This document shows positions 1-8,438 of a stretch of 64,000 nt of DNA, one piece after another. Every line of letters starts with the position of its first letter. The first letter of the stretch is position 1. The stretch comes from Altericroceibacterium xinjiangense (GTDB taxonomy: Bacteria > Pseudomonadota > Alphaproteobacteria > Sphingomonadales > Sphingomonadaceae). The notes under the pieces are model-generated. The model was not told the origin of the DNA. It did no database searches and saw only the letters and a list, made by a program, of their open reading frames with translations. Position numbers and translations under genes: made by a program. The stretch is taken from contig NZ_RSEK01000006.1 of NCBI RefSeq assembly GCF_003958635.1, positions 1-64,000 on the forward strand, read 5' to 3'.

Positions 1-93
1 GACGCACCGCCGGAAAAGCTTCTCAGGCCGAGGCACGAAAAATCGAAAACGCAAGGCGGCGCCCAGACCACGCTTACGTAGTATGAGCCGCTA

Positions 94-591
94 ATGTTCC
101 TCAGCACTGCGAGCGCAGCCCCGGCAGCCGCACCCGTCATGACCTGGCCGGCAGCAATTACCCTCTGCATCGCGCTGCTCGGCGCTGTTCTTGGCATTAT
201 CAACACATGGAACAGTGTGAGCCAGAGACGCGTTAAGTTGCGCGTGAGCCCGGCCTGGGCTGTTGGTCCGTTCGGCGGCGCCTTCGGAATCGAAGTTACG
301 AACCTCAGTGCTTTTGCGCTCACGATCTCGGAGGTTGGTTTCCTCCATAATCGGCCGGTGTCGTCAACTCCCGCCCGGATAGTCGTCTCTGATCCTGTGG
401 TGACGGACGGGAAGCCCTACCCTCGTCGACTTGAACCGCGCGAGCAGGTGACGGTCTACTTCGATCCTAGAACCATTCCGCCCGGCAAGCGCCTCTGGCG
501 GGCATATGCGAAAACGGCATGCGGTGAACTTAAACACGGCGGAAGCCCTGCGCTTGATCAGCTTGAGGGAATGGTCAGCGGAGGCAGTTAG
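94..591 (+). CDS. Hypothetical membrane-anchored protein
   Basis: I do not recognise this 165-residue protein. It has a hydrophobic helix at about residues 17-38 (from TWPAAITLCIALLGAVLGII), which suggests an N-terminal membrane anchor or uncleaved signal. It is followed by a roughly 120-residue soluble part rich in beta-type sequence, including the stretch KLRVSPAWAVGPFGG. A second possible start is the Met at residue 16 (position 139); neither start has a clear Shine-Dalgarno sequence. It sits at the left edge of the prophage-like region and is probably phage cargo. Function is unknown. Confidence 0.5.
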   Translation: MFLSTASAAPAAAPVMTWPAAITLCIALLGAVLGIINTWNSVSQRRVKLRVSPAWAVGPFGGAFGIEVTNLSAFALTISEVGFLHNRPVSSTPARIVVSDPVVTDGKPYPRRLEPREQVTVYFDPRTIPPGKRLWRAYAKTACGELKHGGSPALDQLEGMVSGGS

Positions 592-624
592 GCTGCCCCC
601 GGTCCACGCCCGGGATGTTATCGC

Positions 625-1242
625 TCACCACAAGCCGGTGCTATCAGTTTCGGGGCTTCGCTGCCTTTCGTCGGACATGCCTTCGGCTGGCGCACCCGAG
701 GTATATCCCGGCTGTTTTGAGACTTCTGCCACTGCTTCAAAATGCGAAACGGGGATGCTTAGCATTACCGGATAGAGACCGTGGGCCCGCAGCTGGACTT
801 GTACGCGACCATCTTCCACGTAGCGCGAGAGTTGGTCCTCGGTCGGCGTCAGCTGAAAGCCTTCCCCGAGAGTGCATTTGCGGTATCTCGATGCGCTGCA
901 ATTTACTACGCCTCGATCACCGAAGATCGCCTTCACTTCTTCGCCTCCGCGAAGAACTGCCTGGTCGTATCGTCGCCAGTCCCCTTCGTAGTAGAGACGG
1001 CCCATGACGATCACGGGGCTGAGCCCACCAGCATCCTTGATCGCAGCAACGAAGAGTGTGCCGAAGTCGTTATCCAATTCGATTTTTGGCGCGGTGTACT
1101 CCGCGCGGCCGGAGAAATCGTCAGCCTCAATGTCAACCTGAACCCCGTTCGAGGCCAAGACATTAACCGCGCTCTCCTGCGCAGCCGCTCCATTCGTCGC
1201 CACTGCTGCAACGGCTATCAATAGCCTGAAAAGGTACTTCAT
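625..1242 (-). CDS. Secreted hypothetical protein
   Basis: This is a 205-residue protein with a clear signal peptide (MKYLFRLLIAVAAVATNGAAAQ, cleavage likely after AAA at about residue 21). The ATG at 1242 is preferred because a GGGAGG Shine-Dalgarno sequence lies just upstream; an in-frame TTG four codons earlier overlaps that site. The mature part holds two cysteines close together (VNCSASRYRKC), which could form a periplasmic disulfide. It runs against the direction of the flanking phage genes, typical of a cargo gene. I recognise no family and assign no function. Confidence 0.6.
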   Translation of the reverse strand: MKYLFRLLIAVAAVATNGAAAQESAVNVLASNGVQVDIEADDFSGRAEYTAPKIELDNDFGTLFVAAIKDAGGLSPVIVMGRLYYEGDWRRYDQAVLRGGEEVKAIFGDRGVVNCSASRYRKCTLGEGFQLTPTEDQLSRYVEDGRVQVQLRAHGLYPVMLSIPVSHFEAVAEVSKQPGYTSGAPAEGMSDERQRSPETDSTGLW

Positions 1243-1296
1243 TCTGCCTCCCAACTCGATCTTCCCTGCTGCCGACTTTCAAGCAGCCAGTGCAGT

Positions 1297-1461
1297 TCAG
1301 GCGGTCTCGCTGCTCATCCCGTACGCACGGGCAATCGTGCCGAGCGCCGCGATGATATAACCCTTGTGTCCGGTTGCCATCGCATCAGCTAAGAGTTCAG
1401 CGTGGTCCTCTGCGCTGTCGAGGTACTTTGCCGTGTCGAATGGTTTGGTTTTGAGTGCCAT
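1297..1461 (-). CDS. Truncated addiction-module antidote protein (HigA/COG3636-like)
   Basis: The 54 residues from MALKTKPFD match the N-terminal half of putative addiction-module antidote proteins: a start like MALKTKPFDTAKYLDS, then EDHAELLADAM, then IIAALGTIARAYGM. In full-length members, about 95-100 residues, that last motif leads into a helix-turn-helix beginning near GLSRE. Here the frame stops five residues later (SSETA), so the DNA-binding half is missing. No RelE/HigB-type toxin gene adjoins it. It is probably a decayed remnant. A longer open frame upstream to 1557 does not look like coding sequence. Confidence 0.6.
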   Translation of the reverse strand: MALKTKPFDTAKYLDSAEDHAELLADAMATGHKGYIIAALGTIARAYGMSSETA

Positions 1462-1608
1462 GCCGGGCCATCCTTTCGTCTGCCGCTCTGCCCACTCGTA
1501 CATCATGACGGCGGTAACGGAAAACGGCGGCATCCCTACCCTGCTCTCGTTCGGCAATTCCCGCCGTTCGCGCCGCCCCTGCCGCTAGCACGGGCCCAGG
1601 AGCTTGGG

Positions 1609-1944
1609 ATGACCCTCATTTCCCCTCTTACCGAAGACGAGAAGCGCCGCCGGCGTCCGGGTGGAACGCTAAAGAATGGCGAGTACCTCAGCTTCGATAT
1701 TTCGCTTCGTGACAGCCTGAGCAACGCCACTTTCGCAACCGATAGTGCACCAAATCCTGCTGATGCGGATCAGCGCGCCTCAGCAGCTTCCGCGGCTAGC
1801 CTGAATGATTGGCGCGGCACACCGATCGGTCTCGCATATCCCAGAGACCTTCATTTGGCCAATCCCGAAAGCCTTGCTGCGCTCGCCGACGCGGCCCGGG
1901 AGCGTGCTGCCGAGGATCTAAACTCCTGGCGCTACGCAGATTGA
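1609..1944 (+). CDS. Phage hypothetical protein
   Basis: This 111-residue protein starts at MTLISPLTEDEKRRRRPGG, behind an AGGAGC Shine-Dalgarno sequence. The same frame is open further upstream to 1402, but that stretch overlaps the antidote gene and reads as low-quality sequence. The protein is hydrophilic, has an Ala/Ser-rich middle and no membrane segment or recognised motif. It lies 9 bp before the coiled-coil protein and reads toward the terminase genes, so it belongs to the same early packaging transcript. Function is unknown. Confidence 0.6.
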   Translation: MTLISPLTEDEKRRRRPGGTLKNGEYLSFDISLRDSLSNATFATDSAPNPADADQRASAASAASLNDWRGTPIGLAYPRDLHLANPESLAALADAARERAAEDLNSWRYAD

Positions 1945-1953
1945 GGCGGGGCA

Positions 1954-2808
1954 ATGGCAAAAACTCTCAAAGAGCGCCTCGCTTCCGCGAAGGCTAATCC
2001 CGCACGCCTGCGCCTCACTGATGCGATCGACCTAAAGCAAGACATGCAAGCTGAGCGCGAACGCCTTCTGACGGTGTTCGGTGTGGCTTCGCAGGAGGCT
2101 GCTAAGTTCGAACTCGAAGATGAGGATCGAGAAGCCGCCTTGCGGGATGCGGAGCGCTCGCTTGCTGCCGCGCAAGGCTTGGCTGCTGAAATCGACGAGA
2201 TGTCAGCGATCATTGCCGACAAAGACGCGAGTGAAAAGGCAAAGGCCAGTGCGGCGGAACGTCAGGCGATTTTGGCGGAGCGTGACGCTCTCGCCGCGCG
2301 CATCCCCGCCGACTACGAAAAAGCTTCCTCGCTGCTAGTCGACCTTGCGAAGGCGATCCTTGCAAATGAAGCCCGTATGGCAGCTGCCGGCATCTACGAG
2401 CAAAGCGCAGAGGCCATCGCTCGTGGCGGGCTGCATGTCGGGATGATGCCCCTGTCTCGTCTAACAAAGATCCGCCTTCCCAAGCTGCGGGAAGCCGGCA
2501 ATCTGTGGCCGGTCGCTGATCCGAGCCCAGCGGTGGGCATGTTCGATGATGCTCATTTCCGAACTGAGATCGCCGCCCAGGCAAAGGCGCGTGAAGATGC
2601 CTTTGGTCGATACCGTCTGAAGTACCTTGGCGGAGGTATGGTCACGTTCTCCGCCCGTGTTCCCGGCACGACTGCGACGGAGCGCAAAGGCCTGCTCAGC
2701 GGCGCGCGCGAAGCTTGGGAAGGTGAAATCGAGCATCGCGAGGCAGAGAGGCTGCGCGCAGCTCGTGTCACGGTCGAAGAGATTTCCACACCGGAAGCAG
2801 CACAATGA
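1954..2808 (+). CDS. Phage coiled-coil hypothetical protein
   Basis: This is a 284-residue protein. Residues about 30-150 are dominated by charged and Ala-rich heptad-like sequence (for example EDEDREAALRDAERSLAAAQ), which predicts a long coiled coil. The C-terminal part (about 160-284) is more globular and holds HVGMMPLSRLTKIRLPKL. The gene sits just upstream of the terminase small subunit, separated by a hairpin-rich spacer. Proteins in this place in phages are often head or packaging accessories, but I recognise no family, so function is left open. Confidence 0.65.
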   Translation: MAKTLKERLASAKANPARLRLTDAIDLKQDMQAERERLLTVFGVASQEAAKFELEDEDREAALRDAERSLAAAQGLAAEIDEMSAIIADKDASEKAKASAAERQAILAERDALAARIPADYEKASSLLVDLAKAILANEARMAAAGIYEQSAEAIARGGLHVGMMPLSRLTKIRLPKLREAGNLWPVADPSPAVGMFDDAHFRTEIAAQAKAREDAFGRYRLKYLGGGMVTFSARVPGTTATERKGLLSGAREAWEGEIEHREAERLRAARVTVEEISTPEAAQ

Positions 2809-2815
2809 TCCCCGC

Positions 2816-2948
2816 GGCCCTACCTTTCGGGCCGTCTGAGGGCGCGGGGCGAGAGGTCGAGCGCTCGCCCCGCGACAAATCCCCGGCTCTAGGGTTCTTC
2901 ACTCCCCTTTCCGGCCGGGGGGCGGGAGCGTTTCGGTACGCTCCCGCC
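2816..2948. other. Cluster of three GC-rich hairpins before the terminase genes
   Basis: The 160-bp spacer before the terminase small subunit contains three inverted repeats in a row. They are GGCCC/GGGCC (2816-2820 with 2829-2833), a perfect 11-bp pair CGCGGGGCGAG/CTCGCCCCGCG (2843-2853 with 2864-2874), and a perfect 11-bp pair GGCGGGAGCGT/ACGCTCCCGCC (2921-2931 with 2938-2948). None is followed by a T-run. The place fits a packaging start site (pac/cos region) or a transcription attenuator; the sequence cannot tell which. Confidence 0.6.
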
Positions 2949-2968
2949 AACTATTTCGAGGACAGACA

Positions 2969-3496
2969 ATGGCAGATCGCGAAGTCGGCGAAAGCATCAT
3001 CAACGAGTTGCTCGCGAAGCTTGCCGAGGGGCAATCGCTCAACACGATCTGTCAGGATCCTCACATGCCGAACCGAACAACGGTTTGGCGCTGGTCGAAT
3101 GGCGACGACGAACTCGCCCAACGCCTGCTTGAGGCACGCGAGATCGGGTTCTTCGCGCGGGCCGAACGCGCCGTGGAAGACGCCAAGGCTGCAAAGGATC
3201 CTATCGCCGGCCGCCTCGCGTTCGACGCTGAGCGCTGGTATCTGGGCAAGCTCTCAAACGCCTTCCGCGACAAGCCTGTTGCCATTGGGGCGTTCGTAGG
3301 TGTCGGCGGTGACGACGCCTTCGCTGCCGTCGCGGGCGCACTTGACCGCGCTGCCGCCTCCCTTGCGAGCAGCGGTCACAGCACGCAGCCAGTGGTTATC
3401 GAAGGCAAGGCCCGACCAGGTGACACCACCGGGCGACTGGCCGATCTGGCTGGCCCTGGCGGGGAGAGGCTGGGGGAAGACCAGGACGGGGGCTGA
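2969..3496 (+). CDS. Phage terminase small subunit
   Basis: This 175-residue protein probably recognises the packaging site and loads the large subunit. Residues about 8-50 look like a helix-turn-helix of the small-terminase kind: INELLAKLAEGQSLNTICQ, then TTVWRWSNGDDELAQRL. The next part contains RAERAVEDAKAAKDP and RLAFDAERWYLGKL, usual for alphaproteobacterial phage small terminases. The start is an ATG with GAGGA upstream. The 3' end overlaps the large subunit gene by 197 bp. Identification rests on the pattern plus the adjacent large subunit. Confidence 0.75.
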   Translation: MADREVGESIINELLAKLAEGQSLNTICQDPHMPNRTTVWRWSNGDDELAQRLLEAREIGFFARAERAVEDAKAAKDPIAGRLAFDAERWYLGKLSNAFRDKPVAIGAFVGVGGDDAFAAVAGALDRAAASLASSGHSTQPVVIEGKARPGDTTGRLADLAGPGGERLGEDQDGG

Positions 3497-4589
3497 GGAC
3501 GTTGCGTGGTTCGGCGCTCAGAACGCTGGTTCACGCATCGCGATCGTGGCGCCGACCATTCAGGACGTGCGTAACACCTGCATTGAAGGCGAAAGCGGTC
3601 TGCTCTCGGTCCTGCCGAAGGCTTGCGTGGAGACGTACAATCGCAGCCTTGGAGAGCTCATCCTGTGGAACGGCACCAAGTTTCAGGGCTTTCCCGCGAC
3701 TGAGCCGGATCGGCTTCGCGGCCCGCAGCATCATCGCGCTTGGGCGGATGAGCTTGCTGCATGGTCTGACCCTGACACCTGGGATCAGTTGACGTTCGGC
3801 CTTCGTCTCGGAAATCAGCCACAAGTTGTCGCAACCACGACGCCAAAGCCGACGCCGCTTATTCGCCGGATCGCGAAGACGCCGGGCGCGATGATCACGC
3901 GAGGATCCACCTTCGACAACGCGGACAACCTTGCTGCGAGCGCGCTGGCCCAACTCCGCGATCGGTACGAAGGAACGCGCCTTGGCCGGCAGGAGCTCTA
4001 TGCGGAGTTGCTGGAGGACGTGCAGGGCGCACTCTGGACCACGGCAGCGATCGAGGAGCTCCGCGTTCGTGGCGCACCGGACATGAAGCGCATTGTGGTC
4101 GCCGTTGACCCGTCAGGCACTTCGGGTGGCGGCGCCGGAGACGATGTCGGCATCGTCGTGGCCGGAAGGGGCGTGGACGGTCGGTTCTACGTCCTTGAGG
4201 ACGCGAGCTGCAATCTGTCGCCCGATGGCTGGGCCCGCCGCACCAAAACCGCGTACGATCGCTGGAGCGCGGATCGCGTCGTGGCCGAGCGCAACTTTGG
4301 CGGCGCGATGGTTGAAAGCGTCCTCCGGACTGCGGCCAAGGATCTGCCGGTAAAGCTGGTGACCGCTTCTCGGGGCAAGGTCGCCAGGGCTGAACCTGTC
4401 GCGGCGCTATATGAGCAAGGCAAGGTTTCGCATGTCGGCGAGTTCAGCGAGCTCGAGGACCAGATGTGCGCCATGACGCCCGGCGGTTACGTCGGCGAAG
4501 GCTCACCCGACCGGGCAGATGCGCTGGTCTGGGCACTGACGGAACTGCAGGGCAGCGGATACATCTACAACCTTGAAGGGGCACTCTGA
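3300..4589 (+). CDS. Phage terminase large subunit (packaging ATPase/nuclease)
   Basis: This 429-residue protein is the DNA-packaging motor. The ATPase part has a Walker A motif AGRGWGKT (about 54-61) after the typical lead-in ARPDQVTPPGDW, and a Walker B motif ending in DE (about 150-151, in RAWADELAAW). The C-terminal RNase H-like nuclease shows the first acidic residue in VVAVDPSGT (about D270) and a late DRADALVWAL motif. The assigned start is GTG at 3300, giving a 197-bp overlap with the small subunit; conserved sequence begins at about residue 32, so a later start is possible. The stop overlaps the tape measure start (TGATG). Confidence 0.9.
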   Translation: MSAVTTPSLPSRAHLTALPPPLRAAVTARSQWLSKARPDQVTPPGDWPIWLALAGRGWGKTRTGAEDVAWFGAQNAGSRIAIVAPTIQDVRNTCIEGESGLLSVLPKACVETYNRSLGELILWNGTKFQGFPATEPDRLRGPQHHRAWADELAAWSDPDTWDQLTFGLRLGNQPQVVATTTPKPTPLIRRIAKTPGAMITRGSTFDNADNLAASALAQLRDRYEGTRLGRQELYAELLEDVQGALWTTAAIEELRVRGAPDMKRIVVAVDPSGTSGGGAGDDVGIVVAGRGVDGRFYVLEDASCNLSPDGWARRTKTAYDRWSADRVVAERNFGGAMVESVLRTAAKDLPVKLVTASRGKVARAEPVAALYEQGKVSHVGEFSELEDQMCAMTPGGYVGEGSPDRADALVWALTELQGSGYIYNLEGAL

Positions 4590-7519
4590 TGGCCGAACTC
4601 GATCCCGTGATACTTCGGTTCAAGGCGGAGAATGATCGCTACTTGGCCGAACTCAGGCGCACGACCCGCAGTGTGGACGAAGCGCTCGGCTTGCAGGAAC
4701 GCAAGGTCAAGGCGCTGGAATCGCAAATGCGCGCGTCGTCCAGTCAGATTGCGCTCAGCATCAAGAGCATCGGCGGGGCTCTGGGGGCCTACTTCAGTGC
4801 GCAGGCCCTGACCGGATTGCTTGATAGCTTCACACGGCTGCAGAACGAACTCAAAGTTGCTGGGCTGGAAGGCGCCAGCCTCGCGGCCGTCCAGGAGCGC
4901 TTGTTCGAAGTCGCAAACCGGAACGGCGTGGCGGTCAACTCGCTCGCGGAGCTTTACGGTAAATCAGCGCAGGCTGGCCGGGAGTTCGGTGCTTCGCAGG
5001 AACAACTGCTCGGGCTAACCGAAGCGACTGCGCTGGCCTTGCGTGTATCCGGTACTGACGCGCAGCAAGCCTCCGGTGCAATCCTCGGACTAAGCCAGGC
5101 GCTGGCGTCCGGCACCGTGCGCGCCGAAGAATTTAACCAGATGAACGAGGGCGGGTTGCGCCCGCTTCTGCAGGCCGCTGCCGCGTCGGATCGTTTCGGC
5201 GGCTCCGTCGCTAAGCTACGCCAGGAGGTGCTGGCAGGCACCCTCGGTAGCCGTGAACTGTTCGACCTAATTCTGAAGGGATCGGAGCAGCTGCGCGGAC
5301 AGGCCGCGAACGCCACGCTCACCCTGTCAGGCGCGTTCGAAGCGCTAAATAACAAGCTGATCGAGTACGTCGGGGGCGCGGCCTCAGCCAGTGGCGCAAC
5401 CGGCGCACTGGCGCAGGGAATCGGGCTGCTGGCGGATCACTTGGACGAGATCATTCCGGCGCTAACCGTGATTGCTACGCTGCTCGGCGGACAAATGGTG
5501 GCGAGCCTTGGCCGAATGGCGATCGGGACGACGAGCGCTTCAGCTGCTGTGTTTGCCCTGCAAGCCCGGATGGTAGGGGCTGCAACCACAGCCGAGGCAC
5601 TCACCTTTGCGATGGGCGGCCTCTCCGCCGCACTGCCCGGCCTTGCGATCGGGGCGCTGGTGCTAGGCATCGGCTACTACGTCTTGAAGGCACAAGAGGC
5701 TGAGCGTGAAAGCGCAGCCCTGAGTGCCTCAATCGAACAGCAGGCCGTGAAATTCGGAACGCTGGGCGAAAAGATCAGCGAGGCCGAAGCGGAAACAGGA
5801 AAGCTCAACGATGCCCAGCGTGAGGCGTTGACGGGCGTAGCCAACCTGACCGGAGAGGCGGACAAGCTGGCAAACGCATGGGGGCGCGTGGCAGCGAGCG
5901 CCAAAGCTGCGGCAATCGAAACCGCACGAGCGGCTTGGGTGAGCAATGCAAGCAACACGCTGCAGGCCAAGGCCGCGTACCAGACCAAGCGCGAAGAGAT
6001 ATTCCAGGGCGCAGCAAAGCGGCCGTTTGCCGAGCGTGGACTTGGAGCCGATGCGCCCGCGGTTAATGCGGAGCAGGCGCTGAGGGTCACGGACAGCGCC
6101 GTCAAAGAGACGAAGGAATACAAGGACTGGCAGCAGTCCATTGCCAATACTCGGGCGGCACAGGAGGCGCTCAACAAGCTTCTAGATCAACCGCTGACGG
6201 AATTTCGCCAGGCGGATGCGCCGGCCGCTCCAGGCAAACCCGCGAAGCCCGGCCGCACACCTCGCGCTCGCTCAGGCCCTTCCGCCGACGACATAGCCCT
6301 GCGCTTCGCCGATGAGCAGGATCGCCTTACGATGGAGGCGCTGTCGGCTCAGGAGCGGATTGCCACCAGCGCCAAGGAGCGGGCCGACCTGCAGAACCAG
6401 ATGCTCGATATCGAGCGAGAGGCCCGGCTGCGGGAAATCGCGGCAAATGAGGATTACTCTGCCCAGCAGAAGGCCGCGCTTCGGGCTCAGGTCGAGGCGC
6501 TTTACGGTGCTGCTGCAAAGGTGGACGAGCAGGGCAATGTCATCACAGCCGGGTTGCTCAACCGGCAAGTGGCAATTGACGAGTTGGCCCAGCTTGATCG
6601 CGAAGCGGCCGACTTGGCCGACGAGCAGTACCGCGCGCAAGACGACGCGCTGCGGGCGCAGTATGACCTCGCGGACACGCAAGACGAACGCCGCCGCCTC
6701 GCGCTGGAAATCTTCGATGCCGAGCAGAAGTATCGGGACGAGATGCTGCAAGCCGTCATCAAGGCGCACACGATCAACGGCATTCAGGACCACCAAGCGC
6801 GGCAGGCCCAGATTGCGCTCGATGCCCTGCGCAACTCCGAAGGCTTGCGTCGCGATGCCGTTATCCGACAGCAGCAGGGACCGCTCGGGGCCTATGCGGA
6901 CAGCCTGACCGACCCGAAAACACAGGTCGAATACGCTGTCGTCCGTCGATTGCAGGACGTGGACGACGCCATTTCCGATGCGGTCAGCAAGCAAATGGGG
7001 GTCAAGGATCCGCTTATCTCGGACCTGATCTCCATCCTGATCGAGCAGACGCTCATCCGCCCTATGATCGACAATCTGCGCAAGGCTCAGGGCGCTTCCG
7101 GGGGTGGCTTACTCGGGATGGTCGGCAGCGTGGCCGGCGCGATCGGGTCCGTATTCGGTGGCGGCGGGCCTGCCAACCTCCTTGCTGGGACACCCTATGG
7201 CCGCGCATCCGGCGGCTACGTGGCCCCGGGTCAAACCTATCGCGTCAACGAAGGCGCCTCGCCGGGCAAGGTCGAGGGCTTCATGTCGCTAAATGGAGGA
7301 CACATCGTGCCGCTCGGCCGAATGAACGCGGCGCGCGGAGGTGGATCGACGCAGCCGGCGGTGGTGCGGATCGAGGTGGCGGAAGGCCAGATGTTCGAAC
7401 CCCGCGTGCAGCAGATCAGCGGTGACGTTTCGGTGCAGGTGGTGCGGGCAACTTCGTCCGCCATCGTGGATGCGTCGGCCAACGAAACCGTCCGACGTCT
7501 CGGAAGGCCACGGATATGA
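4589..7519 (+). CDS. Phage tail tape measure protein
   Basis: This is a 976-residue tail-length-determining protein. The N-terminal part (about 60-260) is the tape-measure domain: FTRLQNELKVAGLEG, then ATALALRVSGTDAQQASGAI and VRAEEFNQMNEGGLRPLL. Hydrophobic, Ala/Gly-rich segments at about 275-370 may cross the membrane during DNA injection, and a long coiled coil covers about 560-790. A Gly-rich region (about 830-870) and a beta-type C-terminus follow. Its ATG overlaps the terminase stop by one base. Between these two genes most tailed phages carry portal, protease, capsid and tail genes; here there are none. Confidence 0.85.
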   Translation: MAELDPVILRFKAENDRYLAELRRTTRSVDEALGLQERKVKALESQMRASSSQIALSIKSIGGALGAYFSAQALTGLLDSFTRLQNELKVAGLEGASLAAVQERLFEVANRNGVAVNSLAELYGKSAQAGREFGASQEQLLGLTEATALALRVSGTDAQQASGAILGLSQALASGTVRAEEFNQMNEGGLRPLLQAAAASDRFGGSVAKLRQEVLAGTLGSRELFDLILKGSEQLRGQAANATLTLSGAFEALNNKLIEYVGGAASASGATGALAQGIGLLADHLDEIIPALTVIATLLGGQMVASLGRMAIGTTSASAAVFALQARMVGAATTAEALTFAMGGLSAALPGLAIGALVLGIGYYVLKAQEAERESAALSASIEQQAVKFGTLGEKISEAEAETGKLNDAQREALTGVANLTGEADKLANAWGRVAASAKAAAIETARAAWVSNASNTLQAKAAYQTKREEIFQGAAKRPFAERGLGADAPAVNAEQALRVTDSAVKETKEYKDWQQSIANTRAAQEALNKLLDQPLTEFRQADAPAAPGKPAKPGRTPRARSGPSADDIALRFADEQDRLTMEALSAQERIATSAKERADLQNQMLDIEREARLREIAANEDYSAQQKAALRAQVEALYGAAAKVDEQGNVITAGLLNRQVAIDELAQLDREAADLADEQYRAQDDALRAQYDLADTQDERRRLALEIFDAEQKYRDEMLQAVIKAHTINGIQDHQARQAQIALDALRNSEGLRRDAVIRQQQGPLGAYADSLTDPKTQVEYAVVRRLQDVDDAISDAVSKQMGVKDPLISDLISILIEQTLIRPMIDNLRKAQGASGGGLLGMVGSVAGAIGSVFGGGGPANLLAGTPYGRASGGYVAPGQTYRVNEGASPGKVEGFMSLNGGHIVPLGRMNAARGGGSTQPAVVRIEVAEGQMFEPRVQQISGDVSVQVVRATSSAIVDASANETVRRLGRPRI

Positions 7520-7537
7520 GTGGAGAAAGGAAGCATG

Positions 7538-7816
7538 ATGAACGATGAGATGGCACAAGCCCTCGCCCTGAAGCTCCAACAGGACGGGAAAGATATCTCC
7601 GCAATCCTCGTCGAGAACATCGCGGCGGAAGCCGAGAGGAGTGGACGCCCGCTCGACCCGGTCAACGTGGCAAATGCAATGGGGCCCCTCCTCTCGGCCG
7701 CCTGGGAGCTGGCGAAACTCGCGCACGCGAATGAAGCAGAGGCCCGCGTGGGCTACTCTGGACTGCTACGGCAGGTAGCCGACAGCATCGGCAAGCTACC
7801 GCCGCCGGAGGGCTGA
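7538..7816 (+). CDS. Small phage hypothetical protein
   Basis: This is a 92-residue protein starting MNDEMAQALALKLQQDGKD. The ATG at 7538 has AAAGGA six bases upstream; an adjacent ATG at 7535 and a GTG at 7520 are less well placed. It is helical and soluble with no recognised domain. It lies between the tape measure gene and the gp10-like gene, with two bases before the latter, so it is probably part of the tail module. Function is unknown. Confidence 0.6.
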   Translation: MNDEMAQALALKLQQDGKDISAILVENIAAEAERSGRPLDPVNVANAMGPLLSAAWELAKLAHANEAEARVGYSGLLRQVADSIGKLPPPEG

Positions 7817-7818
7817 GC

Positions 7819-8226
7819 ATGCCCTTGATCGGAGCACGGAAGCACATCCAGCGCCTGCGCCGGCTTTCCAGCCCGAAGATGCAGAAGGCCATCGGGGAGG
7901 CAATCTACGAGGCTGCTGACGCTGTTCGGGCGGAGGCTCATCGTTCGATCTCGGCCGGATCGGTTTCCGGCAAGAATCACCGGCCCAGCGCTCCCGGGCA
8001 CGCACCTAATCGCGATACGGGCATACTGCAGGCCCACCTGAAGGCTGTACAGACCGGCAGGCATGAAGCCGAAGTTCGCAGCGAGGCGCCATACAGCGCC
8101 GCGCTTGAGTTCGGCACGAGCAAGATGGCTGCGAGGCCGTTCCTACGGCCAGCGCGGGATAAGGTGGCCAAGGATCTTCCGAATCTTGCGATCGAGAAGA
8201 TCAACCGGGCTCTGCGCAGCAATTAG
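7819..8226 (+). CDS. HK97 gp10-family phage protein (tail/neck morphogenesis)
   Basis: This 135-residue protein matches the HK97 gp10-like family, thought to act in head-tail joining or tail completion. The diagnostic features are an N-terminal helix with IYEAADAVRAEAHRSI (about residues 33-48), PSAPGHAPNRDTGILQ in the middle, and the signature YSAALEFGTSKMAARPFLRP (about 92-111). The length is normal. The start follows a GGAGGG ribosome site. It is the last virion-type gene in the window on this strand. Confidence 0.8.
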   Translation: MPLIGARKHIQRLRRLSSPKMQKAIGEAIYEAADAVRAEAHRSISAGSVSGKNHRPSAPGHAPNRDTGILQAHLKAVQTGRHEAEVRSEAPYSAALEFGTSKMAARPFLRPARDKVAKDLPNLAIEKINRALRSN

Positions 8227-8282
8227 TCAGCGGGGCTGCAAACATGCGCCTCGCCCAAAGTAGCGCGCCAGCGTCGTCGGAT

Positions 8283-8438
8283 TCAGAGGCTCAGCCCTTT
8301 TTCAACCAGGCGACGGATGGCTTCGGCGCGCGAGGGAATATCTGGCTGCTTCCGCCGCCAATCGTCGATTGTCTCGAGCCATTCCGGCGAGACGCGCATC
8401 TGGAACGCTACTGATTTTTGGTCGGCCATGTCCGCCAT
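8283..8438 (-). CDS. Ribbon-helix-helix (Arc/CopG-like) regulator
   Basis: This 51-residue protein begins MADMADQKSVAFQMRVSPEW. The beta-strand VAFQMRV followed by two helices (PEWLETIDDWRRKQ and SRAEAIRRLVEKGL) is the classic ribbon-helix-helix fold of small DNA-binding dimers. The start codon lies inside the left arm of a long inverted repeat (8430-8490), so the protein is a good candidate for autoregulation at that site. No ribosome-binding site is visible upstream, so it may be translated leaderless. A longer frame to 8465 is less likely. Confidence 0.75.
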   Translation of the reverse strand: MADMADQKSVAFQMRVSPEWLETIDDWRRKQPDIPSRAEAIRRLVEKGLSL

